From: an uncultured Pelagibacteraceae bacterium
Lineage (GTDB): Bacteria; Pseudomonadota; Alphaproteobacteria; Pelagibacterales; Pelagibacteraceae
Direction of reading: 5' to 3'
Assembly (NCBI GenBank): GCA_902562205.1
Contig: CACESO010000009.1
Coordinates: 1 to 39,000, forward strand
Length of the DNA stretch: 39,000 nucleotides
Made by a program: the position numbers and the translations under genes. The notes beneath the pieces were generated by a model. That model did not search any database. It was not told the DNA's origin and was given only the letters and a program-made list of their open reading frames with translations. Positions 25,090 to 30,881 of this stretch are shown piece after piece; within the stretch, counting starts at the first letter, position 1; each line of letters starts with the position of its first letter.

Positions 25090-25839
25090 GTGAGCTTAGA
25101 TAAAAACACACTAGTAAGATTAAAAGATGCGGGAATAAAACAAGACGAAAAATGGCTTGTTCAAGGTGTCTCTTTAGAAGTAAACAGAGGAAAAATTATA
25201 ACTTTAATTGGTCCTAATGGTTCTGGTAAGAGTACGACAGCTAAAATAGCTCTTGGTATTTATAAAAATTACGAAGGCACGGTAGAAAAGTTTACTAATA
25301 AAATTGGATATGTTCCTCAAAAGATTTCTATTGATTGGACTTTACCATTAAGAGTTGCAGATTTTATGGTCTTAACTGAAAACCTTAGCGCTGATGAAAT
25401 TGAAGAAGCACTATCATTGACGGGAGTAAATCACCTTGTAAATAAAAATTTAGGCAACTTATCTGGTGGCGAATTTCAACGAGTTTTACTTGCAAGAGCA
25501 ATTTCCAAAAAACCGGATTTATTAGTTCTTGATGAACCTGTCCAAGGTGTGGATTTTACTGGAGAAATAGCTTTATATGAGCTTATCAAAAAAATATCTG
25601 AAAAATTAAATTGTGGTATCTTACTTATATCACACGATTTACATATGGTTATGAGTGCTACGGACCATGTTGTTTGTTTAAATGGTCATGTTTGTTGTTC
25701 TGGTTCTCCAATAGATGTTGCAAAAGATAAAGAGTATAAAGCTTTGTTTGGTGACCAAGCGTCGCAAACACTCTCAATTTACGAACATAAGCACGATCAT
25801 GAACACACAGATGATGGAAAGATAAAACAAAAAAATTAA
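25090..25839 (+). CDS. znuC: Zinc ABC transporter ATP-binding protein ZnuC
   Basis: ZnuC supplies ATP energy for zinc uptake with ZnuB and ZnuA. The 249-residue protein has Walker A GPNGSGKST, the ABC signature LSGGEFQR, Walker B LLVLDEP and the switch His in SHDLHMV. IDWTLPLRVADFMVL is the Q-loop side region typical of manganese/zinc-type ATPases. The C-terminus ends in a His-rich tail, HKHDHEH, that could sense or bind zinc. The start is GTG at 25090, preceded by only a weak ribosome site (AGGGAAA). It lies 1 base ahead of znuB. It is divergent from znuA with Zur-like boxes between them, so it is probably induced when zinc is scarce. Confidence 0.95.
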   Translation: MSLDKNTLVRLKDAGIKQDEKWLVQGVSLEVNRGKIITLIGPNGSGKSTTAKIALGIYKNYEGTVEKFTNKIGYVPQKISIDWTLPLRVADFMVLTENLSADEIEEALSLTGVNHLVNKNLGNLSGGEFQRVLLARAISKKPDLLVLDEPVQGVDFTGEIALYELIKKISEKLNCGILLISHDLHMVMSATDHVVCLNGHVCCSGSPIDVAKDKEYKALFGDQASQTLSIYEHKHDHEHTDDGKIKQKN

Positions 25840-25840
25840 T

Positions 25841-26644
25841 ATGTTTGATGATTTTTTCATAAGAGCTTTAGTTGCAGGAATAGGAGTTGCCTTTATTACT
25901 GGACCGCTTGGTTGTTTTGTTGTTTGGAGAAGATTATCTTATTTTGGAGATACACTAGCTCATTCTGCTTTACTTGGCGTAACGATTGCCCTTTCCTTAG
26001 AATTTAATATAGCTTTATCAGTTTTTATAACAGCATCAGTTATTGCTTTATTCTTAATACAACTTCAGAAAAAGACTAATTTACCTGGAGACGCTCTCTT
26101 AGGACTTTTGGCTCATTCATCTTTAGGAATTGGATTGGTGGCAATTGGTTTTTTATCTTTTATAAGGTTTGATGTTATGGGCTTATTGTTTGGAGATATT
26201 CTAGCTGTAACAACTAATGACCTTTTAATTATTTGGATAGGAGGAGTATTAATTCTATTAACTTTAAGATTTATTTGGAAACCATTGTTTGCTTCAACTG
26301 TAAATTATGAATTAGCTGAAGCAGAAGGTCTAAAACCAGATATTGCTAAAGCAATATTTACTTTATTGATGGCTGCTGTAATTGCATTATCAATCAAAAT
26401 GATAGGTTTGTTATTAATAACTGGAATGTTAATTATACCTGCTGCTTTTGCACGAAACCTTTCAGATACTCCAAAAAAAATGGTTATTTTTTCAATTATA
26501 GGGGGTTTATTATCGGTATTTTTAGGTTTATTTTCGTCTTTAAAATTTAATACTCCCTCTGGTCCTTCAATTATAACAGCTGCTTTAATATTGTTTGTAA
26601 TTTCATTATTCAAAATTAAACAAACCATAAAATTGAAAAATTGA
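25841..26644 (+). CDS. znuB: Zinc ABC transporter permease ZnuB
   Basis: ZnuB forms the membrane channel of the zinc importer. The 267-residue protein is hydrophobic throughout with about eight membrane segments. Family motifs are CFVVWRRLSYFGDTLAHSALLG near the N-terminus, with the conserved D-x-x-x-H, ALLGLLAHSSLGIGLV in the middle, and GLLLITGMLIIPAAFARNLS near the coupling region. It begins 1 base after the znuC stop and ends 24 bases before zur. The three genes look like a single znuC-znuB-zur transcript, which would give the regulator feedback control over its own amount. Confidence 0.95.
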   Translation: MFDDFFIRALVAGIGVAFITGPLGCFVVWRRLSYFGDTLAHSALLGVTIALSLEFNIALSVFITASVIALFLIQLQKKTNLPGDALLGLLAHSSLGIGLVAIGFLSFIRFDVMGLLFGDILAVTTNDLLIIWIGGVLILLTLRFIWKPLFASTVNYELAEAEGLKPDIAKAIFTLLMAAVIALSIKMIGLLLITGMLIIPAAFARNLSDTPKKMVIFSIIGGLLSVFLGLFSSLKFNTPSGPSIITAALILFVISLFKIKQTIKLKN

Positions 26645-26668
26645 TTAGGAAATGATAACATAATAGTC

Positions 26669-27052
26669 ATGCAAACACTTACTAGAAACCAGCAAATAAT
26701 TTTCGACATTATCAACAAGTCATCAGAACCTTTAAAGGCTTACACAATTCTATCTAATGTACAGAAAAAAGGTATCAAGGCTCCTCCACAAGTTTATAGA
26801 GCTTTAGATAAATTGATAGAGATGGGAAAAATACATAAGATTGAGAGTAAAAATGCTTTTGTTGCATGTCAAAATTCAAGCTGCAATGTTTCTAAAGCTA
26901 CAGCATTTTCAATCTGCGAAAGCTGTGAAGAAGTAACAGAAATAAGTAATTCAAAGATTTCTAAGTATTTATCAAATTTTGCAGAAAAAGCTGGCATGGA
27001 GTACAAAAAATATAATCTTGAATTTTTTGGTCTCTGCAAAAAGTGTAAATAA
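26669..27052 (+). CDS. zur: Fur-family regulator, probable zinc-responsive Zur
   Basis: A 127-residue Fur-family repressor, assigned as Zur because it follows znuCB. The N-terminal winged helix includes PLKAYTILSNV and APPQVYRALDKLIEMGKIHKIES; the latter is the DNA-recognition region. The structural zinc pairs CESC and CKKC are present. Of the E. coli Zur sensing ligands, the His in KIHKIES and the Cys in FVAC are kept. The usual His-rich stretch after that Cys is replaced by QNSSCNVSK, so a second Cys may stand in for the sensing His. Its likely operators are the TGTTAT-N3-ATAACA palindromes at 23507-23523 and 25035-25067. A half site, ATAACA, at 26655-26660 precedes zur itself. Confidence 0.88.
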   Translation: MQTLTRNQQIIFDIINKSSEPLKAYTILSNVQKKGIKAPPQVYRALDKLIEMGKIHKIESKNAFVACQNSSCNVSKATAFSICESCEEVTEISNSKISKYLSNFAEKAGMEYKKYNLEFFGLCKKCK

Positions 27053-27110
27053 TCCTTTATTTTAATAAATTCTTAACATAACTGACATAATAATAACGAA
27101 AGGAAATTTT

Positions 27111-27332
27111 ATGTTTATAAAAAAATATCTAAAATGGATCAGCACTTTTTTAGTTTTAGTAGGAATACTTCTTACAAATTTAAATATATATCCATTAAAT
27201 ATATATTTTCATGGTTTGGGTGTTGTGGGCTGGACGGTGGCAGGATTTATAAGTAAGGATAAAGCAATCTTAACTAACTTTGGACTGCAAATACCACTAT
27301 TCGTGATTGGTATTTACAAAATAATATTTTAA
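27111..27332 (+). CDS. Small integral membrane protein at head of arsenic-type cluster
   Basis: A 73-residue hydrophobic protein I do not recognise. It has a basic N-terminus (MFIKKYLKW), then hydrophobic segments at about residues 9-27, 33-46 and 52-72, so two or three membrane spans. A ribosome site, AAAGGAAA, lies 6-8 bases ahead of the ATG. Its stop shares one base with the arsenate reductase start (TAATG), so the two are probably co-expressed. The 58 bases ahead of it hold AT-rich sequence with ATAAC half sites but no convincing promoter. Small SAR11 proteins of this size and pattern exist, as I recall, without known function. Confidence 0.65.
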   Translation: MFIKKYLKWISTFLVLVGILLTNLNIYPLNIYFHGLGVVGWTVAGFISKDKAILTNFGLQIPLFVIGIYKIIF

Positions 27333-27769
27333 TGAAAAACAAAAATATTTTATTTGTTTGTACAGGTAATTCAGCAAGAAGTATTATTGCGGAATCTATT
27401 ATAAAAAACAAATACCATAATCGTTTTAATGCATTTAGTGCTGGTAGTAATCCCACTGGTAAAGTAAATGAAGATGTAAAAAATTATTTAATTTCAAAAA
27501 ATTTCAACTTGTTAAATTGTCGATCTAAAAATTTTGATGAGTTTACTAATAATAAAATCAAAATAGATTATGTAATTACAGTTTGTAATAATGCTAACAA
27601 TGAAATTTGCCCTGTATGGCCAAAAAAGGATGAAATAATTCATTGGGATATTGAGGATCCAGTAGTTGAATTAAAAAAAACAAATAATATCGACAATAAA
27701 AAGGAAATACTTGATTCAGTTTTTAATAAGATAGATAATAAAATACAAGAATTTGTAAATGAAAAATAG
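27332..27769 (+). CDS. arsC: Arsenate reductase, thioredoxin-coupled LMW-phosphatase type
   Basis: This enzyme family reduces arsenate to arsenite through a cysteine relay fed by thioredoxin. The 145-residue protein begins with the P-loop VCTGNSARS (C-x5-R), where the first Cys attacks arsenate. The relay cysteines follow in TVCNNANNEICPVWP, corresponding to Cys82 and Cys89 of Bacillus ArsC, and HWDIEDP matches the HW-x-x-x-DP motif. Their presence favours arsenate reductase over a tyrosine phosphatase. It shares one base with the small membrane gene and overlaps the aquaporin by 11 bases, which would provide the exit route for its product. No arsR is in the cluster. Confidence 0.88.
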   Translation: MKNKNILFVCTGNSARSIIAESIIKNKYHNRFNAFSAGSNPTGKVNEDVKNYLISKNFNLLNCRSKNFDEFTNNKIKIDYVITVCNNANNEICPVWPKKDEIIHWDIEDPVVELKKTNNIDNKKEILDSVFNKIDNKIQEFVNEK

Positions 27770-28418
27770 AAATCGATATTTTTTAGCGGAATTTATTGGC
27801 AGTAGTTTTTTAGTCATGATTATTGTTGGTTCTGGATTAATGGCTGAGAACTTGACTAATGATGTTGCAGTAATGCTTATAGCCAATACAATCGCCACAG
27901 GTGCAGGTTTGTTTGTTTTAATATCTGTTTTTGCAGATGTGTCCGGTGCCCATTTTAATCCATTTGTAAGTATTGCTATGGCAATTACTGGAAAATTAAA
28001 AAAACGTTTATTACCCTATTATATATTTGCACAGTTGTTTGGTTGTTTGTTAGGTGTTGGTTTGGCAAATTTCTTTTTTGAACATGAAATTTATGAATTA
28101 TCTACTAAGTCAAGAGATGGTATTTACATATTCACATCTGAAGTAATAGCAACATTAGGATTAATAATTATAATTTTTGGTTCCATGAAATCAGGTAAAA
28201 TTGCGGTAGCTGCTTGTGTTGGTCTTTATATTACTGCTGGTTATTGGTTTACGTCATCAACTTCTTTTGCAAATCCTGCGGTGACAATTGCAAGAACTTT
28301 TACTGAGTCCTTTACCGGTATAAATTATATGAATACCCCTTATTATATTTTAGCAGAACTTATAGGGATGTTAATTGCGGTATTTATTATTAAAAGTTTA
28401 TTTTCAAAGAAAAATTGA
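27759..28418 (+). CDS. aqpS: Aquaporin-family channel, AqpS-like
   Basis: A 219-residue MIP-family channel with six membrane segments. The first pore motif is AHFNPFVSIA (NPF in place of NPA) and the second is FANPAVTIARTFTESF. In ordinary aquaporins the second motif is NPAR, and its Arg narrows the pore. Here the residue after NPA is Val, as in Sinorhizobium AqpS, a channel from an ars operon that passes arsenic compounds. Together with the overlapping arsC gene this suggests that arsenite or methylated arsenicals leave through it. The 11-base overlap with arsC and 3-base overlap with the Nudix gene indicate one transcript. Water or another small neutral solute remains possible. Confidence 0.82.
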   Translation: MKNRNRYFLAEFIGSSFLVMIIVGSGLMAENLTNDVAVMLIANTIATGAGLFVLISVFADVSGAHFNPFVSIAMAITGKLKKRLLPYYIFAQLFGCLLGVGLANFFFEHEIYELSTKSRDGIYIFTSEVIATLGLIIIIFGSMKSGKIAVAACVGLYITAGYWFTSSTSFANPAVTIARTFTESFTGINYMNTPYYILAELIGMLIAVFIIKSLFSKKN

Positions 28419-28906
28419 AAAATTTCAAACTTACAAACAATATCCAGTTAATTAATAAAGGTTTTAGGAAAAATGAGTTTTATCATTATTTGAAAACATC
28501 AAATCTCTCAATTATCATCCCTAAAATTCATAACAAATATATAGTAGTTTCTCAAAAAAGAGTTCCGATTAATAAAGTTAATTATGAGTTTCCCTCTGGC
28601 ATAGTCGAAAAAAAAGAAACAACTTTGCAATCAGCTCATAAGGAATTAACAGAAGAAACAGGATATAAATCAAAATCGAAACTAACTAAATTGATAACTT
28701 TTTATAATGAGCCGGGACGTTTAACCACTAAAATAACAGGTTTTTATACAAAAGATTTAGTTAAAATTTCTAAACCAGAAAAAGGTATTAAAGTTCATTT
28801 ACTTAGTCAAAAAGATATATTTAAATTAATATTAAAACAAAAATTCAATAACGGTTCTCATATAGCAATGTTCTTTTATTTAATTAGAAATCATGAAAAT
28901 TTTTAA
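28415..28906 (+). CDS. Nudix hydrolase (ADP-ribose pyrophosphatase-like)
   Basis: A 163-residue Nudix enzyme that would cleave a nucleoside diphosphate linked to another group. The Nudix box reads G-x5-E-x7-KE-L-x-EE-x-G-Y across GIVEKKETTLQSAHKELTEE plus TGY; Lys replaces the usual Arg before the first Glu. Upstream, VSQKRVPINKVNYEFPSG and downstream YNEPGRLTTKITGFY resemble ADP-ribose pyrophosphatases, in which an NEPG-like turn follows the box. The start is TTG, overlapping the TGA of the channel gene by 4 bases; no ATG lies in frame nearby. It closes the arsenic-type cluster. The substrate cannot be told from sequence. Confidence 0.82.
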   Translation: MKNFKLTNNIQLINKGFRKNEFYHYLKTSNLSIIIPKIHNKYIVVSQKRVPINKVNYEFPSGIVEKKETTLQSAHKELTEETGYKSKSKLTKLITFYNEPGRLTTKITGFYTKDLVKISKPEKGIKVHLLSQKDIFKLILKQKFNNGSHIAMFFYLIRNHENF

Positions 28907-28975
28907 ACTTTGGGTTGTATTAAATTTGCTTTTAGATTTTTGAATTTTATGTTTAAATATTCCTGATTTAATTTT

Positions 28976-28984
28976 TAAGGAGGT
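28976..28984 (+). promoter_or_regulatory. Perfect Shine-Dalgarno sequence for the coiled-coil gene
   Basis: TAAGGAGGT is fully complementary to the anti-Shine-Dalgarno end of 16S rRNA and ends 5 bases before the ATG at 28990. It is the strongest ribosome site in the window and supports translation of this short gene. Ahead of it, TTGCTT (28926-28931) and TATGTT (28948-28953), 16 bases apart, are a possible weak promoter. Confidence 0.85.
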
Positions 28985-28989
28985 TTAAA

Positions 28990-29196
28990 ATGAAAAAAAA
29001 GTTAAAAAAAAGTGAAAAGAAAAGACTGAAGATTTTAAAAACAATAGATAGATTGAAAAACAAAATAACTGCTAAAGAAAAAAAGCTATCTAATATAAAC
29101 GTTAAAATTGCTGATATAGAAAAAAAGGTTGCAGAAAAAAAAGCAAGAAAACTAGCAAAAAAACAAGCTAGTGAAAGCTTATCTTTAAACAATTAA
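28990..29196 (+). CDS. Small lysine-rich coiled-coil protein
   Basis: A 68-residue protein I do not recognise. About a third of the residues are Lys and there are no Cys, Trp or Phe. Residues about 5-60 show a heptad-like spacing of Leu, Ile and Val among charged residues (LKILKTIDRLKNKI, NINVKIADIEKKVAEKK), which fits one long helix or a coiled-coil dimer. The very basic charge would suit nucleic acid or ribosome contact, but that is a guess. A perfect ribosome site implies high expression. It follows the Nudix gene by 83 bases, and the strong hairpin at 29211-29246 lies just after the stop. The reverse strand is also open but encodes only a Phe-rich mirror of the Lys codons. Confidence 0.7.
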   Translation: MKKKLKKSEKKRLKILKTIDRLKNKITAKEKKLSNINVKIADIEKKVAEKKARKLAKKQASESLSLNN

Positions 29197-29210
29197 CAAT
29201 TGATATGGGG

Positions 29211-29246
29211 TCTTTCTTCCCTATCAACTTAGACAAGGAAGAAAGA
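29211..29246. other. Strong hairpin after the coiled-coil gene
   Basis: TCTTTCTTCC (29211-29220) and GGAAGAAAGA (29237-29246) form a perfect 10-base stem around a 16-base loop. No T run follows on either strand, so it is not a standard terminator. An alternative pairing of CTATC (29221-29225) with GATAG (29248-29252) partly competes. It could protect the 3' end of the short mRNA or be part of a small RNA. Apart from this and the weak hairpin at 29330-29351, the 173-base gap 29197-29369 shows nothing recognisable. Confidence 0.6.
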
Positions 29247-29329
29247 AGATAGTTAACAAAATTTAAATTTTACAGAGGAAAAATAAGTTAAATAAAAATT
29301 CTGTTAAACTAAGTTAGAAAACTTTTGTT

Positions 29330-29351
29330 AAAAAAATATTAATATAATATT
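29330..29351 (-). terminator. Weak AT-only candidate terminator after ppx
   Basis: On the minus strand, AATATTA-TAT-TAATATT is followed by a run of T, about 20 bases beyond the ppx stop. The stem contains no G-C pair, so its stability is poor and chance formation is likely in such AT-rich DNA. Confidence 0.25.
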
Positions 29352-29369
29352 ACAATTTAATTAATAAAT

Positions 29370-30881
29370 TCATTTTGAATTATTTGAATAAATAACTCTA
29401 GGTTCTAAAAATAATTCTCTAGCAAGAGCCTTAAATCTTTTTGTTACCTGTTTAGAAATAATTTCTTGATGTTGAGATGGAATTTTTAAAAATATTGAAT
29501 TCCCTCTTTTATACAATTTAAATTCCTCAAGAAAAATTGTTGATATAGATGTTAAAGATTGTGAGAATCTCAAAGCAGCACCAACCTGTTTACTTGAAAA
29601 TATTTCGTTATTATTTAAAAAAGTAAGATATTCAAATTTTGGATTATATTTAATACTACAGTATCTCCAATAACAAGAAAGAGCTAATTGTATCCTTTCT
29701 TTATGTGTAAGTCTTAATAGAGGTGTGTTAAGAGTTTCTTGAAACACCAGTTCTGCTTTTTGAAATGCACCAAGACCCCAATCCATATGACTTAAAACGC
29801 AAGCTAGATGTAATAATTTTTTGTTATAGTGTTCATTTCCATCAAAAACAGGGAGTATAAATTTAAAATATTTTTGGTAGGTAGATCCTAAATCCCCCCT
29901 TTTTAATGCAATATATTCAATTGATTTAGTAAAAATTTCTGACTCTTTTATATTTTTAAAATGATCAATTGATAAAGAACCTTCCCTCAAGCCACTAATT
30001 GAACAAATTATTTTTTTTGGATTTGTTATACTCATTATCTCATCTAAAATAATAGAACTATACGGTAAAAATTGTGTTCTTGATTTTGAAATATATTCCA
30101 CAGTTTTAAGTTTTGATTTATTTAATGATGAAACTTTTTCAACAAATTTAGACAACGTTGATTTATCTATAGAATATTGATGAATAATATGAACAGGGTG
30201 ATTATTTTGGAAAAGATGTAATTTAAATAAAGATCTCCAAGTTCCTCCCACTAAATATAAATTATTAAATTTTTTTTTAGATAACCATTTTTCCTCTCTT
30301 AATAATTTTTTTACATACTTTGGTAAATTTCTTTTTTTAACAATTGGATTATTTATTAATCTAAGAACACCAATTGGCAAAGAGGTTTTGTTCGTAACAA
30401 CATTATTTTCAACTCTAGCTAATTCTAAACTTCCTCCACCAAGATCTGCTACCAAACCATCGACATTATCAAATCCAATTTTTACACCTTCAGCAGAACA
30501 ATTTGCTTCTTCTTCACCACTCAGAATATCAATTTTTGTTTTAAAAAGGGTTTCTACTTCGCTGATAAATTGTTTTGCATCTGTAGCCTCTCGCAAAACA
30601 GCAGTTGCAATTATTTTCAAATTTGTGATCTTTGATACATTTAAAATTTCTGAAAATCTTTTTAAAACTTTTAATGCATATTCTGATCCAGATTTATGAA
30701 GCTTTCTTGATTTATCTAAATTTTTTCCTAGTTCACATACTGCTTTTTCATTAAATGTCGGAACTCTTGTTGAACTAAAATCATCATAAATTAGCATTCT
30801 TATAGAATTTGAGCCAATATCAATAATGGCTAATTTTAAATGTTTTGATGAAGATTGTTGTTTTGTATTAATTACTTCCAC
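29370..30881 (-). CDS. ppx: Ppx/GppA family exopolyphosphatase
   Basis: Ppx removes phosphate from the ends of polyphosphate; GppA relatives act on pppGpp. The 503-residue protein has the actin-like ATPase-fold motifs AIIDIGSNSIRMLIYD near the N-terminus, LSGEEEANCSAEGVKIGF, and the phosphate-binding loop VADLGGGSLELARV. ATAVLREATDAKQFI lies between. The C-terminal third is helical with HLACVLSHMDWGLGAF and LALSCYWRYCS, as in longer alphaproteobacterial Ppx proteins. Its start overlaps the ppk stop by 14 bases, so polyphosphate synthesis and breakdown enzymes are made from one transcript. Whether pppGpp is also a substrate cannot be decided here. Confidence 0.92.
   Translation of the reverse strand: MEVINTKQQSSSKHLKLAIIDIGSNSIRMLIYDDFSSTRVPTFNEKAVCELGKNLDKSRKLHKSGSEYALKVLKRFSEILNVSKITNLKIIATAVLREATDAKQFISEVETLFKTKIDILSGEEEANCSAEGVKIGFDNVDGLVADLGGGSLELARVENNVVTNKTSLPIGVLRLINNPIVKKRNLPKYVKKLLREEKWLSKKKFNNLYLVGGTWRSLFKLHLFQNNHPVHIIHQYSIDKSTLSKFVEKVSSLNKSKLKTVEYISKSRTQFLPYSSIILDEIMSITNPKKIICSISGLREGSLSIDHFKNIKESEIFTKSIEYIALKRGDLGSTYQKYFKFILPVFDGNEHYNKKLLHLACVLSHMDWGLGAFQKAELVFQETLNTPLLRLTHKERIQLALSCYWRYCSIKYNPKFEYLTFLNNNEIFSSKQVGAALRFSQSLTSISTIFLEEFKLYKRGNSIFLKIPSQHQEIISKQVTKRFKALARELFLEPRVIYSNNSK

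Noticed and set aside
28968-29192. Hydrophobic 74-residue frame on the minus strand opposite the coiled-coil gene
   Set aside because: It is the Phe-rich mirror of Lys codons (AAA read as TTT) and has no ribosome site. The plus-strand frame has a perfect one.
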